DNA from: Prado023 sp963818445
Lineage (GTDB): Bacteria > Actinomycetota > Actinomycetes > S36-B12 > CAIYMF01
DNA length: 64,000 nucleotides
Direction: 5' to 3'
Assembly: GCA_963818445.1 (NCBI GenBank)
Contig: CAWFSG010000017.1
Location: 186,001 to 250,000 of the forward strand
Shown: positions 54,029-61,532 of the stretch, one piece after another
How positions within the stretch are numbered: the first letter of the stretch is position 1
Layout: each line of letters opens with the position of its first letter
Notes under the pieces: generated by a model
Database searches by the model: none
What the model was told of the DNA's origin: nothing
What the model saw: the letters and a program-made list of their open reading frames with translations, nothing else
Program-made: the position numbers and the translations under genes

Positions 54029-54493
54029 ATGGCCGAGGAGAAGACCGGCATCCTGCACGGTTTCAAGGAGTTCGTGATGCGCGGCAACGTCATCGACCTG
54101 GCTGTGGCCGTGGTCGTCGGCGCTGCGTTCACCGCGGTGGTCAAGTCGTTCAACGACGAGATCATCCAACCGGTCCTCGCGGCCGTCGGAGCCGGCGACA
54201 CCGGCGGGTGGGGGTTCTGCATCGGCGGGGATGATCCCTGCACCGCCGACTCCGCCACCTTCGTCGACTTCGGTGCGGTGATCGGCGTGCTGATCACGTT
54301 CGTGATCACGATGGCTGTTGTGTACTTCGTCTTCGTCCTGCCGATGAACAAGGCGCGCGAGATGGCGCGCATCACCCCCAAGGCGGACGAGACCCCGGAC
54401 GATGTGCTCCTGCTCACCGAGATCCGCGACCTGCTCGCACAGGGCAACGCGGGGAGCACGGGCTCCGCCCAGCCCGACCGCGACGGGAGCTGA
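54029..54493 (+). CDS. mscL: Large-conductance mechanosensitive channel MscL
   Basis: A 154-residue pore protein that opens under osmotic downshock. FKEFVMRGNVIDLAVAVVVGAAFTAVVKSFNDEIIQP is TM1 with the conserved N-terminal helix; a short external loop has two cysteines (GFCIGGDDPC); TM2 is VIGVLITFVITMAVVYFVFVLP, followed by the charged C-terminal bundle DVLLLTEIRDLL. AAGGAGC precedes the ATG. Confidence 0.96.
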   Translation: MAEEKTGILHGFKEFVMRGNVIDLAVAVVVGAAFTAVVKSFNDEIIQPVLAAVGAGDTGGWGFCIGGDDPCTADSATFVDFGAVIGVLITFVITMAVVYFVFVLPMNKAREMARITPKADETPDDVLLLTEIRDLLAQGNAGSTGSAQPDRDGS

Positions 54494-54560
54494 CAGGCAC
54501 CCGTCGCCGGCACGCAGGCACGCAGGCACCCGGCACCGCCGGTCGGCAGCCCCTGGGCTG

Positions 54561-55247
54561 TCAGCCGGGGCCGAGGTGCATCAGGTAGCCCAGGCTCGCG
54601 CGGCCCTGGGCGCCCGCGATCGCCAGGGCCGCTCCACGGTCGGCGGCGAGCAGCACCAGCGGGGTCTGCTCCTCGGTCGTCGCCGACCCGCCGAGGATGC
54701 CTCCCGACCCCTGCTCCGCCGTGATGACCGCCAGCACCAGGACGTCCTGGGCGACCAGCTCGGCGGAGGCGAACGGCACTGCGCCCTCGAGCCCAGGCCC
54801 CGAGGCGGCCACCACGTCCACGTGCTGTCCCGCCGAGAGCAGGGCAGCAGCCCCCGCGTCTGTGAACCGGACCGGCAGGGGCTGGGTCCCCGGGGGCACC
54901 GACCAGGGCGGGAGCTCCGTGAGCCGATGACCGGCGATCGGCTCGCCGCGGGCCATCGGGGCGGCCAGTGCTCGTCCGATGACGTCGGTGGGATCTCCCG
55001 TCGTCCCCGCGGGGAGCACCCCCGCGGGGACCTGCGCGACGGTGAGGTCGCCGCGGCCCAGCGACCGTCCGGCCGGCAGGTCAGCGGCCGCCACGACGAC
55101 AGCGCGGGTGGGCGGCTCGGGCGGCTGCAGGGCCATGCCGAGGGCCGCGATGGACATGGCTGCAGCCACGCCCGCCAGGAGCCGGCGGTGGCGTCGGACG
55201 AGGCGTGCGGCGCCGAGCCGGGCTTCGTTCCTGTGTGACCTGCCCAT
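54561..55247 (-). CDS. SAF-domain (CpaB/RcpC-like) protein
   Basis: A 228-residue protein. A basic N-terminus and one membrane helix (LLAGVAAAMSIAALGMAL) precede an SAF domain: RAVVVAAADLPAGRSLGRGDLTVAQVPAGVLPAG, then APMARGEPIAGHRL. CpaB/RcpC proteins assemble Flp pili, and some SAF proteins cap sugar chains. No other pilus gene is in the window. GGGGAG precedes the ATG. Confidence 0.83.
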   Translation of the reverse strand: MGRSHRNEARLGAARLVRRHRRLLAGVAAAMSIAALGMALQPPEPPTRAVVVAAADLPAGRSLGRGDLTVAQVPAGVLPAGTTGDPTDVIGRALAAPMARGEPIAGHRLTELPPWSVPPGTQPLPVRFTDAGAAALLSAGQHVDVVAASGPGLEGAVPFASAELVAQDVLVLAVITAEQGSGGILGGSATTEEQTPLVLLAADRGAALAIAGAQGRASLGYLMHLGPG

Positions 55248-55505
55248 GGGCTCCCCGATCCCGCGTTCCCGCTGCTTCTCCTGGGCGGCTGCTGGCCACC
55301 GGCAGGGCGACCGTATGCGGGAGCGAGCGGATCGACCAGTGGTTGTCCACAGGCGTGATCGCCCCGCTGGCCCGGCCAGAGGTCGGGAGCGCAGGTACGG
55401 TCGCTGCCGTCCCGGTGGCGCCGGGACACGATTAGCACTCCGCGGCCGTGAGTGCCAGAATGGGAACCTGACTGAGCCATGATGGCCGCGGGGAAGAGGG
55501 TGAGT
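55248..55505. other. Spacer between divergent genes
   Basis: 258 nt. It holds one TTGTCCACA at 55343-55351 that matches the DnaA-box consensus, but it is single and no origin-like cluster is present. The GAGGGTGAGT before 55506 is the ribosome site of the next gene. Nothing else was recognised. Confidence 0.4.
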
Positions 55506-55856
55506 ATGCCGACCTACGAGTACATGTGCACCAGCTGCGAGACCCCCCTGGAGGTCGTCCAGTCGATCCATGAGCCGTCACTGACCGACTGCCCCTCCTG
55601 CGAGGACGGCCGCCTGCGCAAGGTCTTCGGCAACGTCGGGGTCGTGTTCAAGGGCAGTGGCTTCTACCGCACCGACAGCCGGGGCAAGTCGTCGGCGACC
55701 TCCCCGGCCACGCCCAAGGCGGAGTCGAAGAAGGCCTCCGAGACCACCAGCTCCTCCTCCTCGACGAGCGGGTCGTCCGGCTCGGGTTCGGGCTCCGGAT
55801 CGTCGTCCAGCTCGGACTCCGGCTCCACCAAGTCGTCCGCCCCCGCAGCGTCCTGA
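55506..55856 (+). CDS. FmdB-type zinc-ribbon protein with Ser-rich tail
   Basis: 116 residues. The N-terminal 50 form the FmdB ribbon: PTYEYMCTSCETPLEVVQ and DCPSCEDGRLRKVFGNVGVVFKGSGFY with two CxxC pairs. The tail of about 55 residues is nearly all Ser, Gly, Thr and Ala with a run of SGSGSGSG, typical of actinobacterial members. Function unknown (named from an amidase-operon regulator). Confidence 0.9.
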   Translation: MPTYEYMCTSCETPLEVVQSIHEPSLTDCPSCEDGRLRKVFGNVGVVFKGSGFYRTDSRGKSSATSPATPKAESKKASETTSSSSSTSGSSGSGSGSGSSSSSDSGSTKSSAPAAS

Positions 55857-55891
55857 CCCACCGGGTCGGTCGGGCGGCGCGACTGCGCGAC

Positions 55892-56578
55892 TCAGCCGCC
55901 CAGCGCCACGTAGCGGGTCGGCGTGAGCGCGGCCGTCATCACCTGGTCGTGGGCCTCGCGCGGCACGGCTCCCGCGCGGAGCAGCTCCTCGTCGCGCACC
56001 ACCGCCACGATCCGGATCCCCGCCGCCGACGGGTGAGCCGCCGCCGGGGAACCCCCTTCCCGGGGGAGCCCCGGCAGGCCTGCCAGCTCGGCCAGCAGCC
56101 GGTCGTAGTAGCCCCCGCCCTGCCCCAGCCGCGCCCCCGAGGCGTCAACGGCCAGCGCCGGGACCAGCACCGTGCGCACCCCGTGGCCGAGCAGCCCCGT
56201 CGCGCCCGATCCGATGACCTCGCCCGCCGGGACCTCGATCGGGTACCGCCCCTCGGGCCGGTAGTCCCCCTCGTCGTGGGCCCAGTCGAGGGTCCGGTCG
56301 GCCCGCGGGATCGGAAGCAGGACCACGCCACCCGCCTCGCGGACCGCTTCGCGGATCGCGGCCACGTCGGGCTCGCCGGGAGCGGCGATGTAGGCGGCGA
56401 CTGCCACCACCCCGAGCCTGTCCGGGATCCCGTCCTGGTCGAGCAGCCCGGCGGCGAGCGCGGCTGCCAGCAGGCCGTCGCGCTCCCGGGCTCGATCGGC
56501 CGCGCCGACGGCCCTTGACCGGGCGGCGCGGACCCGCGCCCGCAGGTCCGACTTCGGGTCAGCCACGGACGCGATCAT
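55892..56578 (-). CDS. 5-formyltetrahydrofolate cyclo-ligase
   Basis: Converts 5-formyl-THF to 5,10-methenyl-THF using ATP. The 228-residue protein has KSDLRARVRAARSR at the N-terminus, AVAAYIAAPGEPDV, and the C-terminal DASGARLGQGGGYYDRLLAEL that marks the family. ATG at 56578; it lies head-to-head with the moeA leader. Confidence 0.93.
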   Translation of the reverse strand: MIASVADPKSDLRARVRAARSRAVGAADRARERDGLLAAALAAGLLDQDGIPDRLGVVAVAAYIAAPGEPDVAAIREAVREAGGVVLLPIPRADRTLDWAHDEGDYRPEGRYPIEVPAGEVIGSGATGLLGHGVRTVLVPALAVDASGARLGQGGGYYDRLLAELAGLPGLPREGGSPAAAHPSAAGIRIVAVVRDEELLRAGAVPREAHDQVMTAALTPTRYVALGG

Positions 56579-56611
56579 GCACCACTGCCGGGGGTGGGGG
56601 AACCTGGCGGT

Positions 56612-56617
56612 TATCGT
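56612..56617 (+). promoter_or_regulatory. Leaderless -10 box upstream of moeA
   Basis: TATCGT, followed by 7 nt and the ATG of the 29-codon frame at 56625. Confidence 0.45.
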
Positions 56618-56624
56618 GCGGGGC

Positions 56625-56714
56625 ATGACGATGCTCCAGGGCAGCACGGCGCAGTCCGGCGCCAGGCGGTGCGGCAGTGCTGGGACCGGCCGCGCTGGGC
56701 GCAGGAGCGGGTAG
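56625..56714 (+). CDS. Putative leaderless 29-residue upstream ORF of moeA
   Basis: ATG after a TATCGT box at the leaderless distance; the frame ends at TAG 56712-56714, 4 nt before the moeA GTG. The peptide (MTMLQGSTAQSGARRCGSAG then Arg/Gly-rich) resembles no family. Either it couples translation into moeA, or it is a chance frame in the leader. Confidence 0.35.
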   Translation: MTMLQGSTAQSGARRCGSAGTGRAGRRSG

Positions 56715-56718
56715 GCGC

Positions 56719-57927
56719 GTGCGCACCGTCGACGAGCACCTGTCCGAGGTCCTGGCGCATGCCCATGCCCTGGAGTCCCTCGACGTCTCGCTGCTGGAAT
56801 CGCGGGGGTGCCTGCTCGCGGCACCGGTGACCGCGCCCTGGGCACTGCCGCCGTTCGACTCGGCGGGCACCGACGGGTACGCGGTGATCGCCGCCGACAT
56901 CGCCACGGCGACGTCCGGGACACCGATCACGATGCCCGTGACCGACGACGTCCCCGCGGGGTACCGCTCCAGCCATCCGATCGTGGCCGGCACGGCGATC
57001 CGGATCGGGTCGGGCGCGCCCCTTCCGGCAGGAGCCACCGCGGTCGTGCCGTTCGACCTCACCGACGGCGGGATGCCCACGGTGTCGATCCTCAGCGCAG
57101 TGGCCCCGGGCCACGGGGTCCGCCGAGCGGGGGAGGAGCTCGACCCGGGTCAGGCGGTCCTGCCCGCCGGGGCGCTCGTGGGTGCCCGTGAGGTGGCGCT
57201 GCTCGCCTCCGTCGGTCAGTCCCGGGTGACCGTGCGACCACGACCCCGCGTCGTCGTCATGAGCACCGGGACCGAGCTCATCGAGCCCGGTGCGCCGATG
57301 ACACCGGGACTGATCCCCGACTCCAACGGCTACATGCTCACCGCGGCCGCCCAGGACGCGGGCGCCATGGCCTACCGCGCCGGGCCGGTGCGCGACGAGC
57401 AGCGCGCGCTCATGGACACGCTGGAGGACCAACTGGTCCGCGCGGACCTCATCGTCACGACCGGCGGCGTGACCGCAGGCACCTACGACACCATGAAGTC
57501 CGTCCTGGCGCGCCTGGGGTCGGTGGAGTTCACCCGGGTCGCCATGAGCCCGGGGATGGCTCAGGGGCACGGCTACCTCGGGCCGGACAACGTGCCGATC
57601 TTCACCCTCCCGGGGAACCCGTCGAGCGCGTTCGTCGCGTTCGAGATCTTCGTGCGCCCGGTGATCCGGAGGATGCTCGGCCACCAGCAGGTGTTCCGCC
57701 CGCTGATCCCCGCCCGCCTCACCCACCCGGTCCGCGGCGAGCCGGGCGTGCGCACCTACCTTCGCGGCCACCTCCACGGCGCGGCCGACGAGCGGCTCAT
57801 CACCCCGATCTGGGAACCCGGCCTGGTCGGCCTGCGGATGGCCGACAGCCTGATCGTCCTGCCGGAGGCAACGGGCGAGGTCGCCGCGGGCGCGGTGGTC
57901 TCGGTCATGCCGCTCGGCAGGTCCTGA
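56719..57927 (+). CDS. moeA: Molybdopterin molybdenumtransferase MoeA
   Basis: Inserts molybdate into molybdopterin in the last step of Mo-cofactor synthesis. A 402-residue protein: PPFDSAGTDGYAVIAADI (domain I), GSGAPLPAGATAVVPFD, STGTELIEPGAP, ITTGGV-like VTTGGVTAGTYDTMKSVL, and LPGNPSSAFVAFEIFVRP. The GTG at 56719 follows GGAG. ATG of the next gene overlaps its TGA (TGATG). No other mo-cofactor gene is nearby. Confidence 0.92.
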   Translation: MRTVDEHLSEVLAHAHALESLDVSLLESRGCLLAAPVTAPWALPPFDSAGTDGYAVIAADIATATSGTPITMPVTDDVPAGYRSSHPIVAGTAIRIGSGAPLPAGATAVVPFDLTDGGMPTVSILSAVAPGHGVRRAGEELDPGQAVLPAGALVGAREVALLASVGQSRVTVRPRPRVVVMSTGTELIEPGAPMTPGLIPDSNGYMLTAAAQDAGAMAYRAGPVRDEQRALMDTLEDQLVRADLIVTTGGVTAGTYDTMKSVLARLGSVEFTRVAMSPGMAQGHGYLGPDNVPIFTLPGNPSSAFVAFEIFVRPVIRRMLGHQQVFRPLIPARLTHPVRGEPGVRTYLRGHLHGAADERLITPIWEPGLVGLRMADSLIVLPEATGEVAAGAVVSVMPLGRS

Positions 57928-58568
57928 TGGCCGCCCTGCCGGTGCTGACGCGGCGCACCGACGCCGGCGTCCTCGAGCTGCGCGAGCTGCGCCGGCGCGA
58001 TGCGCGGACCTGGCGGGAGGTGCGCTCACGCAACGTGGCCTGGCTGTCGCCCTGGGAGGCCACCGTCCCGCCGAACTCCGGCGAGGCACTGCCCAGCTTC
58101 GGACAGATGGTGTCCCGCTTCCGCGACGAGGCCAGGGCTGGTCGCACGCTGGCGTGGGCGATGACCCTCGACGGCCGGCTGGTGGGGCAGGTCACCGTCG
58201 CCGGGATCACGATGGGGTCCCTGCGCGGAGCCTCGATCGGGTACTGGATCGATTCGGGCGTCGCCGGGCGCGGGTTGACCCCGATGGCCGTGGCGATGGC
58301 GTGCGACTACTGCTATGGGGAGCTGCGACTTCACCGGATCGAGATCGTGATCCGACCGGAGAACGCCGCCAGCCGGCGCGTGGTGCAGAAACTGGGGTTC
58401 CGGCACGAGGGATCGCGCCCGGGGTTCCTGCACATCGATGGTGCATGGCGCGACCACGAGGTGTTCGCCCTCAACGCCGACGAGATTGCGGGATCGATGG
58501 TCGACCGGCTGGCGGCGCGACACGAATCTTCGCGGACCCGATTACCCGGGTCCGACGACCCCACCTGA
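57927..58568 (+). CDS. GNAT acetyltransferase (RimJ/RimL-like)
   Basis: A 213-residue N-acetyltransferase. LELRELRRRDARTWREVRSRNVAWLSPWEAT is the RimJ N-terminal part; GLTPMAVAMACDYCYGELRLHRIEIVIRPENAASRRVVQKLGFRHEG is the acetyl-CoA and substrate half. A member of the group that modifies ribosomal protein N-termini or aminoacyl groups. Coupled to moeA by a TGATG overlap. A hairpin (CGGACCCG/CGGGTCCG, 58533-58554) near the stop may end the transcript. Confidence 0.9.
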   Translation: MAALPVLTRRTDAGVLELRELRRRDARTWREVRSRNVAWLSPWEATVPPNSGEALPSFGQMVSRFRDEARAGRTLAWAMTLDGRLVGQVTVAGITMGSLRGASIGYWIDSGVAGRGLTPMAVAMACDYCYGELRLHRIEIVIRPENAASRRVVQKLGFRHEGSRPGFLHIDGAWRDHEVFALNADEIAGSMVDRLAARHESSRTRLPGSDDPT

Positions 58569-58570
58569 AG

Positions 58571-58576
58571 TAGATT
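58571..58576 (+). promoter_or_regulatory. Leaderless -10 box
   Basis: TAGATT, followed by 7 nt and the GTG at 58584; the box lies just past the stop of the upstream GNAT gene. Confidence 0.5.
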
Positions 58577-58583
58577 CCGGCTC

Positions 58584-59483
58584 GTGACGGGTCTGATCTA
58601 CGTGGCAATCATCGCCGTTTGGGCCGTGGTCCTGGTCCCGGCGTGGTTGCGCCGTCACGATCACATGGACTCCACACGGTCCGTCGACCGGTTCAGCCGC
58701 AGCCTGCAGGCGCTGTCGAAGCGGGATTCCGTGTTCGGCATCCCGCTGCCGGTCCCGGACGCCGCCGAGGGGGAATCCGGGCGCAGCGGGTCCCGTGGCA
58801 GTGACGTCGCCCCCGAGGTCTTCACGGTGAGCCGCCAGGATCTCTCGGCTGTCGGCGGTCGGGTGACCGGCATGGTGTCCAGCGCAGGCGCGAAGGCGTC
58901 GACGGCCTCGGCCGCGGCGCGGCGTCGGGTGGTCCTCGGGATCCTCGGACTCGGCCTGGCCGTGGTCGCCGGGCTCGTCGTCGGGGGAGTCCTGATGCCG
59001 ATCGCACTCGTCGTCCCCGTGGGTCTGCTCGTCGCGTTCGTCGCGGCTGCCCGCCACCAGGTCCGTACCGCCCAGCAGCGTCGCCAGTCCCACACCCAGC
59101 GCGTTCCCGCGACGAAGGTCGCCAGTGCCCCGGCGCAGCGCCGCGTGGTCGCCGGGCAGGCCGGGGAGACGTGGGAGGCCCGCCCCGCCACATTGCCCAC
59201 CTACGTCACGGCACCGCCTGCCGCGGAGTTCCCCCGCGTCATCGACACGGCCACCCCGGGGGCCTGGACCGCCGCGGCGATGCTGGAGCGCGCACAGCAG
59301 CAGAAGGCACGTGCCGAGCGCATGGCCGCCGCCAAGGCCGAGGCGATCGCCCGCGCCAAGGCGGAGCAGGCGGCAGCCGAGGCGCGCTCCCGCGACGAGG
59401 AGTTCCTCGCCCAGCAATCGGCCGCATGGCAGGCGCAGGACACCTCCGCCCCGGCCTTCCGCCCCCGCGCCGTCAACGAGTAG
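58584..59483 (+). CDS. Membrane protein with long coiled or Ala/Arg-rich tail
   Basis: A 299-residue protein of unknown function. GTG start, then a membrane helix (LIYVAIIAVWAVVLVPAWLRRH), a hydrophilic stretch with SVDRFSRSLQALSKR, and two further helices (VVLGILGLGLAVVAGLVVGGVLMPIALVVPVGLLVAFVA, about 115-152). The C-terminal about 140 residues are soluble and end in a long Ala/Glu/Arg/Lys helix (KARAERMAAAKAEAIARAKA). This layout recurs near divIVA/moeA regions of actinobacteria. A leaderless start is likely. Confidence 0.75.
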   Translation: MTGLIYVAIIAVWAVVLVPAWLRRHDHMDSTRSVDRFSRSLQALSKRDSVFGIPLPVPDAAEGESGRSGSRGSDVAPEVFTVSRQDLSAVGGRVTGMVSSAGAKASTASAAARRRVVLGILGLGLAVVAGLVVGGVLMPIALVVPVGLLVAFVAAARHQVRTAQQRRQSHTQRVPATKVASAPAQRRVVAGQAGETWEARPATLPTYVTAPPAAEFPRVIDTATPGAWTAAAMLERAQQQKARAERMAAAKAEAIARAKAEQAAAEARSRDEEFLAQQSAAWQAQDTSAPAFRPRAVNE

Positions 59484-59574
59484 CGGGCGCTGCGGGCCCG
59501 GTGGCCCGCCGTCGGCCGGGTCACTCGATGGTTTGGTCCTCGCGGCCGGGACTGGGTACCCTAGGAGGGTTCAA

Positions 59575-59647
59575 GGGGCTGTAGCGCAGCTGGTAGCGCA
59601 CCTCGTTCGCATCGAGGGGGTCAGGGGTTCGAGTCCCCTCAGCTCCA
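59575..59647 (+). tRNA. tRNA-Ala (anticodon CGC)
   Basis: Acceptor GGGGCTG/CAGCTCC (one G-T pair), D arm GCGCAGCTGGTAGCGC, anticodon stem CCTCG/CGAGG with loop TTCGCAT (CGC), T arm AGGGGTTCGAGTCCCCT, discriminator A. CCA is not encoded. A strong hairpin follows, and its 3' end is repeated 109 nt downstream. Confidence 0.95.
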
Positions 59648-59651
59648 CAAT

Positions 59652-59687
59652 TGTCAGGGCCCGGGGATGTTCCCCCGGGCCCTGACA
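59652..59687 (+). terminator. Terminator of tRNA-Ala (copy 1)
   Basis: A perfect 15-bp stem (TGTCAGGGCCCGGGG and its complement) with a 6-nt loop, 4 nt past the tRNA. No T-run. Confidence 0.75.
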
Positions 59688-59762
59688 CTTGTGCGGGACG
59701 GCACGAGGGGACTCGGGAGGAGGTCGCCCTGGGCCCGACGGATCCCCTCAGCTCCACAATGC

Positions 59763-59790
59763 AGGGCCCGGGGATGTTCCCCCGGGCCCT
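59763..59790 (+). terminator. Terminator-like hairpin (copy 2)
   Basis: AGGGCCCGGGG / CCCCGGGCCCT with the same loop ATGTTC as the first copy, part of the duplicated block. Confidence 0.6.
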
Positions 59791-59907
59791 CGACACTTGT
59801 GCGGACGGCACGCCCACTGCAGGTCCCATGACCTCAGCCCGCGCCCGCGCGTCGGACGCATCTGACGGATAGCCTCGCCGGTGGAGTGGCCACTGTGAGG
59901 AGAACGG

Positions 59908-61467
59908 ATGTCTGACGACAGGCTGGACCGGATGGGTGCGTTCGACGCCGTCATGTGGGGCGTGGAGCAGGACCCGATCCTGCGCTCCGTGATCGTGGCG
60001 ATGACGGTGCTCGACAGCGACCCGGAGGTCGACGTGCTCGTCGACCGGATCACCCGGATGACCCTCGCCGTGCCGAAGCTGCGCCAGCGGGTCATCGGCA
60101 ATCCCGTGTCGCCGATCCCGCCCCGGTGGGAGGTCGACCCGAACTTCGACCTCGCATTCCACCTCAAGCGGTTCCACGTCCCTGCCGACGGCACCGACCG
60201 ACCGCTCATGCGGATCGCCGAGCAGATGGCCGAGCAGGACTTCGACCGGGATCGCCCGCTGTGGGAGATGGCCCTGGTGCAGGGGTGGGACGGCGACCGG
60301 TCCGCGGTGATCATCAAGCTGCATCACGCGATCACCGATGGTGTCGGCGGGATGGCCATGGCGGCGAGCCTGTTCGACCTCACCCGCGCGCCCCTGACCC
60401 ACATGGGCGAGATGCCCCCGGAACCCAGCGGGAACGTGCTGGGCCTGCCGGGCCGGGTCATCAACGGGACGCGATTCGCGGTCAGTGCCACCTACCAGCG
60501 CGGTCGGGCCCTCACCGGGGGCGCAATCGGACTGGTCGAGCGAGTGGCAGCGGACCCGGGGGAGTCGGTTGTGTCCGGTGCGGCGTTCGCACAGTCAGTG
60601 GCACGCCTCCTCGCTCCGGCCAACGAGCCCCTGAGCCCGCTCATGCACGGTCGCTCCCTGTCGGTCCAGCTTGCCGTGATCCAGGTCCCGTTCAGGCCCT
60701 TCAAGGCCGCGGCCAAGACGGTGGGTGGCACGCTGAACGACACCTACATGGCAGCGATCGGCGGCGGTGTGGCCGCCTACCACGAGGCGCACAACGCACC
60801 GTGCGAGTACCTGCGGGTGAACATGCCGGTCAACATGCGCACGTCCAGCGACGACAGGGCCGGCAACCGGTGGGTCCCGGCGCGGTTCCCGATGCCGATC
60901 GACAGCGGCGATGCCGCGACCCGGATCAAGCGACTGGCTCCCCTGCTCATGCAGGCGCGCACGGAGCCGGCGCTGGTCGTCAGCGACACGATCTACCGGC
61001 TGCTGACCGCGCTGCCGCAGAGTGCTGCCACCTCCGTGGCAGCCGGAATGATGAAGGGCTGCGACCTGGCCATCACCAACGTGCCCGGCCCCCCGATCGC
61101 GCTGTACACCTCGGGTGCGCAGGTCCAGGCGATCGTGCCCTTCGCCCCGAAGGCCGGTGCGGCGGCCAACCTGGGCCTGATGACCTACAACGGGACGGCC
61201 TACATCGGCATCAACGTCGACACCCGTGCGATCCCCGATCCGGAGGTGTTCATCGAGTGCATCCGGGCGGCCTTCGATGAGGTGCTCGCGATCGCGGACC
61301 CGGATGCGCGCGCCGTCGTGGGCGTGCACTCGGGGACGCCCACGACCGAGTCAGCTCCGGCCCCGGCGAAGAGGACTCCGGCGAAGAAGGCTCCGGCGAA
61401 GAGGACTCCGGCGAAGAAGGCCCCGGCCAAGAAGGCCCCGGCGAAGAAGGCCCCGGCCACCACGTAG
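59908..61467 (+). CDS. WS/DGAT acyltransferase with Lys/Ala/Pro tail
   Basis: A 519-residue wax ester synthase/diacylglycerol acyltransferase. Catalytic IIKLHHAITDGVGG (HHxxxDG) at about residue 135, GGTLNDTYMAAIGGGVAAYHEAHN in the second half, AITNVPGPPIALYTSGAQV and YNGTAYIGINVDTRAIPDPEVF near the end. A tail of about 30 residues repeats PAKKA/PAKRT, like histone H1-type tails. GGAG precedes the ATG. Makes wax esters or triacylglycerol from acyl-CoA; intact partner of the broken copy at 37270. Confidence 0.93.
   Translation: MSDDRLDRMGAFDAVMWGVEQDPILRSVIVAMTVLDSDPEVDVLVDRITRMTLAVPKLRQRVIGNPVSPIPPRWEVDPNFDLAFHLKRFHVPADGTDRPLMRIAEQMAEQDFDRDRPLWEMALVQGWDGDRSAVIIKLHHAITDGVGGMAMAASLFDLTRAPLTHMGEMPPEPSGNVLGLPGRVINGTRFAVSATYQRGRALTGGAIGLVERVAADPGESVVSGAAFAQSVARLLAPANEPLSPLMHGRSLSVQLAVIQVPFRPFKAAAKTVGGTLNDTYMAAIGGGVAAYHEAHNAPCEYLRVNMPVNMRTSSDDRAGNRWVPARFPMPIDSGDAATRIKRLAPLLMQARTEPALVVSDTIYRLLTALPQSAATSVAAGMMKGCDLAITNVPGPPIALYTSGAQVQAIVPFAPKAGAAANLGLMTYNGTAYIGINVDTRAIPDPEVFIECIRAAFDEVLAIADPDARAVVGVHSGTPTTESAPAPAKRTPAKKAPAKRTPAKKAPAKKAPAKKAPATT
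61363..61452 (+). repeat. 15-nt tandem repeat coding PAKKA/PAKRT
   Basis: Six full 15-nt units (ccggcgaagaaggcc and variants) at the 3' end of the WS/DGAT gene, in frame. Confidence 0.85.
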
Positions 61468-61520
61468 CTCTGCCCGGCGCCCGCCGGGCGGGGCGTTCTG
61501 CTCGTCGGGCCCGGCAGTCC

Positions 61521-61526
61521 TAGCAT
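61521..61526 (+). promoter_or_regulatory. Leaderless -10 box before the mannosyltransferase gene
   Basis: TAGCAT, then 6 nt, then GTG 61533. No ribosome site. Confidence 0.5.
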
Positions 61527-61532
61527 TGCGCC

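Larger units (their letters stand above)
59634..59813 (+). repeat. Duplicated tRNA-Ala 3' end and terminator
   Basis: The word TCCCCTCAGCTCCACAAT (tRNA 3' end plus 3 nt) occurs at 59634-59651 and again at 59743-59760, offset 109 nt. Both copies are followed by the same hairpin and by ACACTTGTGCGG...ACGGCACG with small indels, so about 70 nt are duplicated. Confidence 0.75.

Noticed and set aside
55343..55351. TTGTCCACA, a perfect DnaA-box match
   Set aside because: Single copy; about one such 9-mer per 100-130 kb is expected by chance and no origin genes are near.
58533..58554. Hairpin CGGACCCG/CGGGTCCG in the end of the GNAT gene
   Set aside because: Short stem inside coding DNA; mentioned with the gene but not strong enough for a separate terminator.
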